Shown piece by piece: positions 31,900-40,188 of a DNA stretch of 64,000 nt; the first letter of the stretch is position 1; each line of letters begins with the position of its first letter. The position numbers were made by a program, and so were the translations under genes. Below the pieces are notes generated by a model. That model saw nothing but the letters and a program-made list of their open reading frames with translations, had not been told where the DNA came from and made no database searches. This DNA comes from Polyangiaceae bacterium. GTDB lineage: Bacteria; Myxococcota_A; Polyangia; Polyangiales; Polyangiaceae. The stretch is from contig JAHBVX010000019.1 in assembly GCA_019637295.1 (NCBI GenBank), positions 1 to 64,000 of the forward strand, written 5' to 3'.

Positions 31900-32007
31900 T
31901 CACGCCGCCCTCCCCAGCCACATCCCAAGGTCCCAACCGGCCACGAACCCGGCGGCGAAGACGTCGTTCGCCGGCGTGCTCCCAAGAGGGAGCAGCTCGA
32001 CCAGCAT
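31900..32007 (-). CDS. Possible 35-aa minus-strand peptide at the prophage edge
   Basis: ATG at 32005-32007 opens 'MLVELLPLGSTPANDVFAAG' and 'FVAGWDLGMWLGRAA', a hydrophobic, well-patterned frame. The start lacks a well-spaced Shine-Dalgarno. The longer in-frame reading upstream passes through the tRNA remnant and is certainly not coding there. Weak call. Confidence 0.3.
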   Translation of the reverse strand: MLVELLPLGSTPANDVFAAGFVAGWDLGMWLGRAA

Positions 32008-32035
32008 CCTCGGGCTTTCGTCCCTCGCGCGACGC

Positions 32036-32081
32036 TTTCCTAAACCGTTGGTCGCAAGTTCGACTCTTGCCGGGGGCGCCA
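32036..32081 (+). other. Attachment site: 3' part of a tRNA-Arg(CCU) gene
   Basis: TTCCTAA is an anticodon loop (CCT). ACCGT follows as stem, then TGGTC, then a perfect T-arm GCAAG-TTCGACT-CTTGC, acceptor CGGGGGC, discriminator G and CCA (32079-32081). The 5' half of the tRNA is missing: the upstream bases cannot form the D-arm or acceptor, and the 5' anticodon stem (ACGCT) has one mismatch. A tRNA 3' half bordering phage and chromosome is the classic distal att site; the intact tRNA and integrase should be at the other end. Confidence 0.8.
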
Positions 32082-32203
32082 ACCGCCGGGGCGACCACCC
32101 TCGGCGTGTCCCGGGTGGGACCCGAGCGAACCTGCACCGAGTCTCCCGAGAAGCTCCCCGAACGGGCCATACGCCAAGCACCCACGGAGCGTTCACTGGG
32201 ATC

Positions 32204-33610
32204 ATGAAGATCCGAATCATCGTCTCGTACGTTCCGCGCTATCGCGGGGGTCATCGCTGGCACTTTGCTCCACCGGTCACGGCCATCCACCTGGCCGCGC
32301 TCGTGCCGAAGGGTCACGAGGTGGAGGTCGTGCACGAGCAGGTGCGCGAGGTCCCGATGGACAGGGACGTGGATCTCGTCGCGATTACCTTCTTTTCCGG
32401 CTTCGCGCGGCGGGCGTACGAGGTAGCGGACGCGTACCGGCGGCTGGGCGTACGCGTGGTCCTCGGCGGTCCCCACGCCAGCTACTGGACGGACGAGGCG
32501 CTGGAGCACGCGGACGCCGTCGCGATCGGCGAGGCCGACGCGGTGTGGCCGACGATCATCGACGACGCTGCCCGGGGCCAACTCGCGCGCATCTACCGCG
32601 GCACCCCGCACTCCCTCGCGGGCCTGCCGGCGCCACGCTACGAGCTGCTGGAGTCACAGTTCGTGGTCCGGCGCGTGGCGCAAGCGACGCGAGGATGCCC
32701 GTTCAGCTGCTCCTTCTGCGCGGTTCCGGACCTCAACCCCGGCTTTCGAGTCCGGCCCGTGGACGACGTCGTGCGAGACATCGAGGCCAGCCACTTCGAC
32801 CACTGGTGGCAAGACAAGGTCGTGTGGTTCTGGGACGACAACCTGCTGGCGAAGCGCAAGTGGGCCCGCGAGCTGCTCGACGCCATGACCCCCCTCCGCA
32901 AGTGGTGGCTGACCCAGGCCTCGATCGACATCGTCAAGGACGACGAGCTGATGAAGCGCATGGAGCGGTCGGGCTGCATCGGGATCTTCCTGGGCATCGA
33001 GAGCCTCGACGCCGGGGACCTGACACAGGTCGGCAAGCGCCAGAACAAGGCCGCCGAGTACGCAGACGCGATCCGTCGCCTGCACGACCGAGGCGTCTGC
33101 GTGATGGCGGGATTCATGGCGGGCTTCGACGACCAGGACCCGGAGCGCATCGTGCGCACCGCGGAGGGGCTGAACGCCATCGGCGTTGACGTGCCCTTCC
33201 TGAGCATCCTCACGCCGCTGCGTGGCACCCCCCTGTACGATCGCTTCCTAGCTGACGGTCGCCTGCTCGAAGACCGCAGCTGGGACCACTACAACGGCTA
33301 CAACGTCGCGTTCCGGCCCGCGCGCATGCCCCCCACTCGGCTGCTCAGTGCGCATCGGGAGCTGTGGAGCCGAGCGTTCTCCCCCGGAGCCGTGGCCCAG
33401 CGGCTGAGCCGCGGCGCGCGGCAGCTCTCTGCCGGCGGGCTGATGCTCTCCACGGCGATGAACGGCTTCTATGGGCTCAAACGCCTCGAAGGCAACGCGC
33501 CCGCCGAGGCCGCGTCGGGCGGGCCCAGGATCGCTCATCCGTCGCCGGGCGGCCTGCTGCGCGTCGCGCACTCCGCGATCCCGTCGGCGATCGAGACCGC
33601 TGCCGTGTAG
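32204..33610 (+). CDS. B12-binding-domain radical SAM protein (468 aa)
   Basis: The N-terminal 140 residues form a cobalamin-binding Rossmann-like domain ('DVDLVAITFFSGFARRAYEV', 'VVLGGPHASYWTDEALEHAD', 'VAIGEADAVWPTII'). The radical SAM core has CxxxCxxC in 'TRGCPFSCSFCAVPD', then 'VVWFWDDNLLAKRKW' and 'IGIFLGIESLDAGDLTQVGK'. It is a class B-like (BchE/MiaB-type) enzyme of unknown substrate. ATG 32204 begins the B12 domain exactly. Its last 25 codons are antisense to the next gene. It is the first chromosomal gene after the prophage. Confidence 0.88.
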   Translation: MKIRIIVSYVPRYRGGHRWHFAPPVTAIHLAALVPKGHEVEVVHEQVREVPMDRDVDLVAITFFSGFARRAYEVADAYRRLGVRVVLGGPHASYWTDEALEHADAVAIGEADAVWPTIIDDAARGQLARIYRGTPHSLAGLPAPRYELLESQFVVRRVAQATRGCPFSCSFCAVPDLNPGFRVRPVDDVVRDIEASHFDHWWQDKVVWFWDDNLLAKRKWARELLDAMTPLRKWWLTQASIDIVKDDELMKRMERSGCIGIFLGIESLDAGDLTQVGKRQNKAAEYADAIRRLHDRGVCVMAGFMAGFDDQDPERIVRTAEGLNAIGVDVPFLSILTPLRGTPLYDRFLADGRLLEDRSWDHYNGYNVAFRPARMPPTRLLSAHRELWSRAFSPGAVAQRLSRGARQLSAGGLMLSTAMNGFYGLKRLEGNAPAEAASGGPRIAHPSPGGLLRVAHSAIPSAIETAAV

Positions 33611-34521
33611 CCCAGCTCTCGGCGCGCCTTCGCGTCCGAGACCGTGACCTCCTGCCCGATCAAGCACAGCGCCATGGGCGTCACCGGTGGCTGACGCGTG
33701 AGCGAGAAGGTCCGCCAGATGACGTCGGTGAAGGCAGCGGCGGCGCGGGCTACGGAACGCGGGATGCTGCCGGAGGGTGGCTCGGTGCCGTTGGCGCGCA
33801 GCAGCTCCGAGAGAAAGGTGCGCATCTCGACGGGCTCGCCGTCGGTGAGGAAGTACGCCTCGCCGCCCTTGCCCCGCTCAGCCGCGAGCAGCATGCCCTC
33901 CACGACGTTGTCCACGTGGCAGGTCGACGTGAGGTAGTGACCGCCGGCGATCCAGCGGAAACGCCCGTCGCGGACCGCGTCGATAATTTGCGGCAGCACG
34001 CTGGTGTCGCCGTGGCCCCAGATCAAGCGCGGGCGCACCACCACGGTGAGCAACGCGTCGTCGTTCGCCGCACGCACCAGATCGTCCGCCGCCCGCTTGG
34101 TGCGCGCGTACTCGCCGATGGGTCGCTCGGGTCGCGGGCTGTCCTCCGTCAGGTTCTGCATGGGCCCGCCGGCGTACTGCGCTTCGGTGCTGACGTGCAC
34201 GAGGCGCGGCACGCTCGCCGCGCGCGCCGCGGCTAGCACGTTGCGAGTACCCTCGACGTTGATGCGCTCGAACTCGGCGGGCGCGCCCCAATCTTCCACC
34301 TTGGCGGCGCTGTGGAAGACCACCTGGCAGCCACGCATGGCCGACGCCATCGCGTCGGTCGCGTCTAGATCACCCCGCACGGCGGTCGCGCCGTGGGCCT
34401 GCACCCGCTTTGCCGCTGCATCCGAGCGCGCCAGCGCGAGCACCTCGTCCCCACGCGCGACGAGGGTGCGGATCAACCGACCGCCAAGGAACCCAGAGCC
34501 CCCGGTGACGAACGCCTTCAT
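33535..34521 (-). CDS. NAD-dependent epimerase/dehydratase or 3-beta-HSD-like protein (328 aa)
   Basis: Extended SDR: Rossmann glycine motif 'FVTGGSGFLGGRLIRTLVAR' at the N-terminus, 'VVFHSAAKVEDWGAPAEFER', then 'LVHVSTEAQYAGG' and active-site 'EYARTKRAADDLV' (YxxxK). 'VVRPRLIWGHGDTSVLPQI' and 'GGHYLTSTCHVDNVVEGM' follow, typical of the 3-beta-hydroxysteroid dehydrogenase/isomerase branch. The second in-frame ATG (34521) is preferred because the fold starts there; an upstream start at 34539 would add six residues. It converges on the radical SAM gene with a 76-bp overlap. Confidence 0.88.
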   Translation of the reverse strand: MKAFVTGGSGFLGGRLIRTLVARGDEVLALARSDAAAKRVQAHGATAVRGDLDATDAMASAMRGCQVVFHSAAKVEDWGAPAEFERINVEGTRNVLAAARAASVPRLVHVSTEAQYAGGPMQNLTEDSPRPERPIGEYARTKRAADDLVRAANDDALLTVVVRPRLIWGHGDTSVLPQIIDAVRDGRFRWIAGGHYLTSTCHVDNVVEGMLLAAERGKGGEAYFLTDGEPVEMRTFLSELLRANGTEPPSGSIPRSVARAAAAFTDVIWRTFSLTRQPPVTPMALCLIGQEVTVSDAKARRELGYTAAVSIADGIAECATRSRPPGDG

Positions 34522-34548
34522 CCCGGCGCAGGCTATCACGCGCTGGGC

Positions 34549-34845
34549 TCAACTTCGGTCGGGGCTCGCCGGGGCCGGCGCCGGAGCACGACGCACCCGG
34601 CGGACGACGGTCGCCACCAGCGGCGTCAGCAAGAGCGTCGCGCCGATACGGAGGGGCTGAGTGAGCTTGGTCGCGACCCAGGCTGCCCCCAGGGTGCCGG
34701 CGCCACCTTCGCTCGACTCCACGCTCGCCCCGAGCGCGATGGCAGTGGCGAACCCCGCCAGCACCAGCGCGAAGATGGAGAAGTAGGTCCAGATGGCCAC
34801 TCGACCGTACTCGGCCAGCAGGTTCTTCAGCTTCGCGCGGGTCAC
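34549..34845 (-). CDS. DUF1279 (FAM210-like) membrane protein (98 aa)
   Basis: 'LKNLLAEYGRVAIWTYFSIF' followed by 'ALVLAGFATAIALG' is the signature of DUF1279, a small family with one or two membrane helices also found in mitochondria. A second helix precedes the basic, Pro/Ala-rich tail. Function is unknown. It forms a co-directional group with the epimerase and DUF4126 genes. Confidence 0.8.
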   Translation of the reverse strand: MTRAKLKNLLAEYGRVAIWTYFSIFALVLAGFATAIALGASVESSEGGAGTLGAAWVATKLTQPLRIGATLLLTPLVATVVRRVRRAPAPAPASPDRS

Positions 34846-34860
34846 GGGCAGGTACGTAGC

Positions 34861-35460
34861 TCAGGCGCCCGCGACGAGCAATGCCCGCTGTCGCGCCTTG
34901 GCCGCCCGGCGCCGCACGTACACGCGCCGCAGCCAGACCACGAAGCCCACGAGCATCACGATCGCCAGCGGGGCGAACAGCAGCGTGAGCACCGCGGCCG
35001 CGATGGCGCACACGAGCTCGACCGTGGAGACCAGGAAGTTGGCGAGGCCGCCCGTCGTGGCGGAGGAGAGCGCGCGCGTGAACACCGACGCGGTCTGCGT
35101 GATGCCCGCGGCGCCACCACCGGCTACGATGGCCAGCGACCACTGGGCCACCGGGTGCAGCTCGCTGGTCATCCCCGCGGTCAGCAGGACACCGGATAGG
35201 ACCGCGAGCGGACTGGCGACCGTGTCGAGCGCGTTGTCGAGCCACGGGACGTAGTACGCGCCGACCTCCACCACCGCCGCCACCGCGAACACGGCGATCG
35301 CGATCCAGCTCCCGAGCCAATCGGGCGCCACATCCGTGGCCGGCACACCCAAGCGGATCGCGATGCCTAGAATGAGGGGCGGGACGAAGACGCGAAATCC
35401 AGCGGCGGCAGCGAGGCCGATGCCGAGGCAGGCGCTGAGGACGAGCTCCAGGGTCTCCAT
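34861..35460 (-). CDS. DUF4126 integral membrane protein (199 aa)
   Basis: Starts 'METLELVLSACLGIGLAAAA' and contains about five membrane helices, 'YYVPWLDNALDTVASPLAV' and the conserved Ala/Gly/Thr-rich loop 'AGGGAAGITQTASVFTR', which identify DUF4126. The C-terminus is strongly basic. Biochemical role unknown. 15 bp upstream of the DUF1279 gene. Confidence 0.85.
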   Translation of the reverse strand: METLELVLSACLGIGLAAAAGFRVFVPPLILGIAIRLGVPATDVAPDWLGSWIAIAVFAVAAVVEVGAYYVPWLDNALDTVASPLAVLSGVLLTAGMTSELHPVAQWSLAIVAGGGAAGITQTASVFTRALSSATTGGLANFLVSTVELVCAIAAAVLTLLFAPLAIVMLVGFVVWLRRVYVRRRAAKARQRALLVAGA

Positions 35461-35520
35461 GAACCAAGGTCGAAGCAGTGTCTCGGGTCTACGACGCGAA
35501 TGGGCTGGAAGCGAACTCCG

Positions 35521-36072
35521 TCAGTTGGCGGGGGGCAGACCGTACAGCGGCGCTACTCCACCGTCGAAGCCCGCGTCGGAGCCAGCTGCACCCGCCGCGC
35601 CGTCCGTCCCGGCGTCGCTGCCTGTGCTGCCCGAGCTACCGCTCGAGCCCGCGCTGCCGCCGGCGCCCGCGCTGCCGCCGGCGCCCTGCCGCCGGAGCCC
35701 GCGCGCGCCGCCGGAGCCCGCGCTGCCGCCGGCGCCCGCGCTGCCGCCGGAGCTACCCCCGGTCCCGCCGCTACCGCCGGTCGACCCGCCGCTGCCGCCG
35801 GTCGAGCCGCCGCCCGTGCCGCCCGCGCCGCCCGACGCGCTCGCGCCGGTGCCGCCTTTGCCGCCGCCTTCGTCGTCCGACCCGCAACCGCTGAGCGCGG
35901 TGGCGCCGGCAAGGGCGGCGCCGAACGCGAAGATGGCCGCGCGTCCAAGGCGCGCCCGGGGCGCCTGGAGCGGGTCGGGTCCCGCAGCGACGTGGCTCCC
36001 GCAGAACGGGCAACTCGCGTCGCTGCTGCGCACATGGCGCCGACACTCCGGGCACGGTGAGAACGAAGTCAT
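35521..36072 (-). CDS. Zinc-ribbon membrane protein with long Gly/Ser repeat tail (183 aa)
   Basis: Two CxxC pairs ('CPECRRHVRSSDASCPFCGS') form an N-terminal zinc ribbon. A hydrophobic segment follows at about 43-62 ('AAIFAFGAALAGATALSGCG'), then a Gly/Ser/Ala repeat tail to residue 165. The tail is broken by 'ARGLRRQ', which can be explained by two compensating indels in an 18-bp repeat. This layout recurs in large-genome myxobacteria; its role is unknown. The tail would be outside the cytoplasm if the segment spans the membrane. Confidence 0.72.
   Translation of the reverse strand: MTSFSPCPECRRHVRSSDASCPFCGSHVAAGPDPLQAPRARLGRAAIFAFGAALAGATALSGCGSDDEGGGKGGTGASASGGAGGTGGGSTGGSGGSTGGSGGTGGSSGGSAGAGGSAGSGGARGLRRQGAGGSAGAGGSAGSSGSSGSTGSDAGTDGAAGAAGSDAGFDGGVAPLYGLPPAN
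35641..35760 (-). repeat. 18-bp Gly-Ser-Ala-Gly coding repeats with compensating indels
   Basis: Read on the minus strand, units close to GGCGGCAGCGCGGGCKCC repeat. One unit carries a net +1 change and the next lacks 4 bp, restoring the frame after seven residues that break the pattern. This looks like replication slippage corrected in situ. Confidence 0.7.
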
Positions 36073-36160
36073 GCTGTTCCTCCTCGAAAAAAGCAGCTCC
36101 AGCCTAGCACATCACTTCCGCTGGGGCTCCCGCGGGACCGTCGCGCTATAGGTTGAGGCC

Positions 36161-37615
36161 ATGCGACGAGCCAGCCGCTGCGCGCGAATCGCGACCTTCG
36201 CCATCCTGGGCGCGGCGGCCTGCGGGCCCGCGCCTGGCCCGCCGCAGCACCCCGCGGCGACCAGCCCCACGTCGCAGGCGAGCGCCGGGCCGAGCTCCAA
36301 GCCGGTGGGCGACGCCGAAGCGCCGCGCGAGACCTCGAGCACGGTCGCCTTCATCAAGGATGATCTCGCCGGCGCGCTCGCGCGCGCGAAGGCTCAGGGC
36401 AAGCTGGTGTTCGTCGATGCCTGGGCGCCGTGGTGCCACACCTGCTTGTCCATGAAGAACTTCGTGCTCAATCAGCCGGCGCTCAAGAAGTTCGAGTCGG
36501 ACGTGGTGTTCGTTGCGCTCGACACGGAGCGCGAAGAGAACGAGAGCTTCGTCGAGCGCTACCGGATGGATGTGTGGCCGACGCTGTTCGTGATCGATCC
36601 GACCCAAGGCGAGCTGGTTGGCTTCTGGCCCGGCGCCGCCTCGCTGCGCGAGGTCGAGCAACTCTTGAGTGAGTCCGTCACGCTGGCCGAGCTCGGCCGC
36701 AGCGGCAAGCTGGATCCGAGGTCACCGGACGGCCTGCTGCTCGCGGCGAAGCGCGCGATGTCGAACGAGAAGTACAAGGCCGCCTCGGAGCACTACGGGG
36801 CCGCGGTGCGAGCCGCGGCCGAGAGCTGGCCTCGTCGTAACGAGGCGCTGCTCGGGTGGATCAAGAGCTTGCACCACGCGCGGCGGGGCGCCGAGTGCGT
36901 GGAAGTGGGAAACCGTCACGCGGACGAGGTGCGCGGCGCGGCGATACCAGCCGACTTCGCTCGCTTCTGGTTCTCGTGTACGCGCGGGCTCGCGTCGCCC
37001 ACCGCGAAGAGCGCGGCGCGCAAGAAGGCGCTGGCGTACCTCGAGCGCATCACGGCCTCGCCCTCGAAGGACGCCTCCGCGGATGACGTCTCCGACGCCT
37101 GGGAGATCCTGGCCGACGCGCGGCTCGAGCTCGGCGACAAGGCTGGCGCCAAGGCCGCCCACGCCGCGCGCCTGACGCTGCTCGAGAAGGCCGCGGCGGC
37201 CGCGCCCACGCCGTCGGCGGCCGCCACCTTCGACTACGCGCGAGCGGCCTCCTACGTGGCGCTCGGTCGCGCGAGCGAGGCCGTGAGCATGCTCGAGGAG
37301 CGCGTGACGCAGCTCCCGGACAGCTACGAGCCCTCCGGACGCCTGGCGTCGCTGCTGCTGCGCATGGGCCGCTTCGCCGAGGCGAAGGCCGCGATCGACC
37401 GCACCCTCGAGATCGCCTACGGCCCACGCCGTCAGCGCTACCTCGCGCTCAAAGCGGAGATCTGTCAGAAGCTCGGCGATCAACCCGGGCGCATCGCCGC
37501 GCTCGAAGAAGAAGTGGCCGAGTGGCGCAAGCTGGCCAAGCGCCAAGGCCGAAGCCCCGCTGGCCTGCGCGACGCGGAGACACGCCTGACGCAGGCGCGA
37601 CAGGGCGCGCGCTGA
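36161..37615 (+). CDS. Thioredoxin-fold lipoprotein with TPR-like repeats (484 aa)
   Basis: A signal peptide ends in lipobox LGAAAC (Cys21), so it is probably a lipoprotein. Residues about 65-175 are a thioredoxin domain with active site WCHTC ('VDAWAPWCHTCLSMKNFV') and the cis-Pro region 'VWPTLFVID'. The remainder is helical with TPR-like units ('LARLELGDKAGAKAAHAARL'-type, 'PSGRLASLLLRMGRFAEAKA'). It may act in periplasmic disulfide exchange. The gene stands alone between oppositely oriented neighbours. Confidence 0.85.
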   Translation: MRRASRCARIATFAILGAAACGPAPGPPQHPAATSPTSQASAGPSSKPVGDAEAPRETSSTVAFIKDDLAGALARAKAQGKLVFVDAWAPWCHTCLSMKNFVLNQPALKKFESDVVFVALDTEREENESFVERYRMDVWPTLFVIDPTQGELVGFWPGAASLREVEQLLSESVTLAELGRSGKLDPRSPDGLLLAAKRAMSNEKYKAASEHYGAAVRAAAESWPRRNEALLGWIKSLHHARRGAECVEVGNRHADEVRGAAIPADFARFWFSCTRGLASPTAKSAARKKALAYLERITASPSKDASADDVSDAWEILADARLELGDKAGAKAAHAARLTLLEKAAAAAPTPSAAATFDYARAASYVALGRASEAVSMLEERVTQLPDSYEPSGRLASLLLRMGRFAEAKAAIDRTLEIAYGPRRQRYLALKAEICQKLGDQPGRIAALEEEVAEWRKLAKRQGRSPAGLRDAETRLTQARQGAR

Positions 37616-37624
37616 AGCGCACCC

Positions 37625-38512
37625 TCAGAACGTCGTTCGGTAGCGCGCGAACGCGCCCCCAGGCGCGAGATCCACGGACAGCGCCGCCGCCTCAGCGGGG
37701 GGCTTCTCTTTGCCCGGCGCGAGCCAGAAGTACGCCGCCGCGCCGAGCGACGCCACGCCGATGCCGAGGGCGATGTCGCCGAACAGCCGGCGCTGCTTGA
37801 CCGAGTCCACGTCGTCTTGGCTGCAGCGAGGCTTGCAGCTCTCGAGCTCCGACTGCTTGCTGTCGGCGCCAAGCCAGAAGACGGCCGTGCCCGTGAGCGC
37901 CAAGACCCCCACCCCACCCAAGACATAGCTGATGGTCGGGGGACCGCTGCTCGGTGCTCTCGGGGGCAGGTCGAGGGACGCTTCTTCCTCGGTGTCCGTG
38001 GGATCGGTCGTCACGCTCGACGCGGCCTTGGCGAAGCTCACCTCCACCACCTTGTTGCGCTCGCCCGCGCGCAGGATCACCTCGACGGAGATGGGCTCCT
38101 CCCCCTCGAGCTCGAAGGTGAGCTCGTGGGTGCCGGGATCGAGCTCGATGCCCCTGGTGTCGATGCGGTCTGCCAGGACGCGGTCTCCGAGCTTCACGAC
38201 GACGTCGAGGGTCTCCTTGCCCGCAGCGTCCTTGGCGACGACCACGAGCGAAGGGATCGCCAGGTTCACCTCATCCAGCCACTGCAGACACTCCTTCTTG
38301 ACCGCTACCATACACTGCTCACGAGCGCAGACGATGAGCTGCTCCCGCGCGTCGAGCAGCGCGCCGGCCTTCTTGTGCTTTTGAGCAGCGACGTAGGCGT
38401 CGGCGCATTCCTTCTTGTTCGCGCTCGCGCTCGCGCTGAAGGCGATGGCGGCGAGCAGCACAACGCCGATGCGGCGAGCGCGGGGACCAAGGAGCGAGAT
38501 TCTGCTATTCAC
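37625..38512 (-). CDS. PEGA-like envelope protein with membrane anchor (295 aa)
   Basis: A signal peptide ('IGVVLLAAIAFSASASA') leads to a cysteine-containing helical region ('CAREQCMVAVKKECLQWLDE'). A PEGA-like beta domain follows ('RIDTRGIELDPGTHELTFEL'), then two membrane segments separated by a short loop. GTG 38512 is chosen because it overlaps the kinase stop and has GGAG 9 bp upstream; an alternative GTG is at 38521. Proteins of this form often follow Ser/Thr kinases in Polyangia. Substrate or partner unknown. Confidence 0.75.
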   Translation of the reverse strand: MNSRISLLGPRARRIGVVLLAAIAFSASASANKKECADAYVAAQKHKKAGALLDAREQLIVCAREQCMVAVKKECLQWLDEVNLAIPSLVVVAKDAAGKETLDVVVKLGDRVLADRIDTRGIELDPGTHELTFELEGEEPISVEVILRAGERNKVVEVSFAKAASSVTTDPTDTEEEASLDLPPRAPSSGPPTISYVLGGVGVLALTGTAVFWLGADSKQSELESCKPRCSQDDVDSVKQRRLFGDIALGIGVASLGAAAYFWLAPGKEKPPAEAAALSVDLAPGGAFARYRTTF

Positions 38513-40182
38513 TACATGCACTCCGGCTTGACGTGTTTGATACCGCTGCTGTCCACGTAGAACGGGTTGTCACAGGCGCCAGGCTTGGCCGCGGCGGGCG
38601 GCTTGGTCGTGGGGCTGGCGGTGGGCTTCGCCTGGGTCGTGGCGGCGGGTTGCTTGCCGGACTTGGGTGGCTCCGGCGCCAGGACCTTGGCCTGGGGCGG
38701 CTCCGGCTCCGCCGCGGGCGTGACCTCGGCCGGCGCCGGCGTCGTTGCCGCGGGCTCCGGCGTCGATTCGGGCAGGGCCGGGGCTGCGGCCGCGCGGGGC
38801 GTGACGGGAACGACCGCGGCGGGAGCGCCGGGATCCCGCGTGCGCAGCAGCACGAGCAGCGCGATGCCGAGCAGGCCGAGCGCCGCGGTGACTCCCACCA
38901 CGATGAGCACCAGACGAGTGGACGAGCCGTTCGAGGCGGGGACCGGCGGAAACGCGAGCGGCGACACCTGCGACGCATGCGACGGGTACGACACCTGCGA
39001 CGCCTGCGACACCTGGGACGCGTGCGACACCTGCGATGGGTAGGACAGCTGGGATGCCTGCGACACCTGGGACGGGTGCGACAACGCCGAGATCTCGCTG
39101 ATGCTCGATGGACTCGTGACCAGGCTGATGCCCGAGGCGGTGCCGTCTACCACGGCAGGGGCCGCCGGACGAGGCAGCCCGGAGGGGACCATGTGCACCG
39201 CCGAGGTGCTCTCCATCTCGCGCACGCGCGCGGCCCGCAGCGTGAGCGCGTCTTGGGCCCAGGCGCGTACCCACTCGCCGACCTCGTAGGGCGACGCGAC
39301 GCCGATGGCGCGCTCGACCGCGATGGCCATCTCTCGCGCCGTGGCGAAGCGTTGCTGCGGGCTCGGGGCGAGCCCGCGCATCACGACCGCGTCCACGTGC
39401 GGCGGGATCCACGGGGCCACCTGGCTCGGCGCCGGGAAGGCCGCCGAGAGCACCTCGTGCAGCACTTGCGCCTCGTTCTGCGACTGGATCAGGCGCCGGC
39501 CGGTGAGCCCCTCCCACAGCACGACCGACGCGGAGTAGATGTCCGTGCGGCAGTCCACCGCCTCCCCGCGCACCTGCTCGGGCGCCATGTAGCTCAGCTT
39601 GCCCTTGAGCTGTCCGTCCCGAGTGGACTGCAGCCGGCCGGCGGCCTTGGCCACGCCGAAGTCCAGCACCCGCGCGACGCCGTCCACGCCGACCAGGATA
39701 TTTTGTGGCGAGACGTCGCGGTGGACGATCTCGAGCGGACGACCCTGCTCGTCCGTTGCCTCGTGAGCGGCGTGCAGGCCGTGCAGCGCGTTGACCAGCA
39801 CGCTGGACACGATGCGCAGATCCGGCCGGGCCTCGCGGCCGCGCATCGCCTTGAGCAGGCGCGACAAGGACTCGCCCTGCACGTAGTCGAGCACCAGGAA
39901 CACCTCGCCGTCCATCGAGGCCACGTCGAGAGTGGAGACGACGTTGGGGTGCTGGATGCGCGCGGCCACTCGGGCTTCGTCCAGGAACATGGAGACGAAC
40001 TCGGGATCACGCGCCAGGTTACCGTGCAAGCGCTTGATGGCGACGGTCTTGGAGAACCCAACGGGACCGAGCAAGCGCCCGAGGTGTACCGTGGCCATGC
40101 CGCCGGCCGCGATCTCGTGGAACACGGCGTAGCGTCCGAAAACTCTCTCAGGTTGCGCTTGGACCATGGCCCCCAACTCCAT
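38512..40182 (-). CDS. Ser/Thr protein kinase with C-terminal membrane anchor (556 aa)
   Basis: Hanks-type kinase: Gly loop 'IAAGGMATVHLG', Lys50 in VAIK, catalytic 'HRDVSPQNIL' (154-163), DFG (174-176) and APE (200-202). After residue 320 there is a Ser/Gln repeat ('SQVSQASQLSYPSQVSHASQ') encoded by tandem DNA repeats around 38960-39080. One transmembrane helix follows ('LVLIVVGVTAALGLLGIALL'), then a Pro/Ala/Glu-rich outer domain ending in two Cys. Such kinases sense envelope signals. The start is 6 bp after the upstream stop; Met6 (40167) is an alternative start. Confidence 0.92.
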   Translation of the reverse strand: MELGAMVQAQPERVFGRYAVFHEIAAGGMATVHLGRLLGPVGFSKTVAIKRLHGNLARDPEFVSMFLDEARVAARIQHPNVVSTLDVASMDGEVFLVLDYVQGESLSRLLKAMRGREARPDLRIVSSVLVNALHGLHAAHEATDEQGRPLEIVHRDVSPQNILVGVDGVARVLDFGVAKAAGRLQSTRDGQLKGKLSYMAPEQVRGEAVDCRTDIYSASVVLWEGLTGRRLIQSQNEAQVLHEVLSAAFPAPSQVAPWIPPHVDAVVMRGLAPSPQQRFATAREMAIAVERAIGVASPYEVGEWVRAWAQDALTLRAARVREMESTSAVHMVPSGLPRPAAPAVVDGTASGISLVTSPSSISEISALSHPSQVSQASQLSYPSQVSHASQVSQASQVSYPSHASQVSPLAFPPVPASNGSSTRLVLIVVGVTAALGLLGIALLVLLRTRDPGAPAAVVPVTPRAAAAPALPESTPEPAATTPAPAEVTPAAEPEPPQAKVLAPEPPKSGKQPAATTQAKPTASPTTKPPAAAKPGACDNPFYVDSSGIKHVKPECM

Positions 40183-40188
40183 CCTCGT

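Larger units (their letters stand above)
31871..32203. other. Phage-host junction without a strong gene
   Basis: This stretch contains the att-like tRNA remnant (32036-32081), the weak minus-strand peptide frame at 31900-32007, and 122 bp of chromosomal DNA before the radical SAM gene. I see no other convincing gene. Apparent longer frames across it arise from tRNA-derived sequence. Confidence 0.6.

Noticed and set aside
32005-32081. Complete functional tRNA-Arg gene
   Set aside because: The 5' acceptor strand and D-arm cannot be formed from the upstream bases; only the anticodon loop to CCA portion is tRNA-like.
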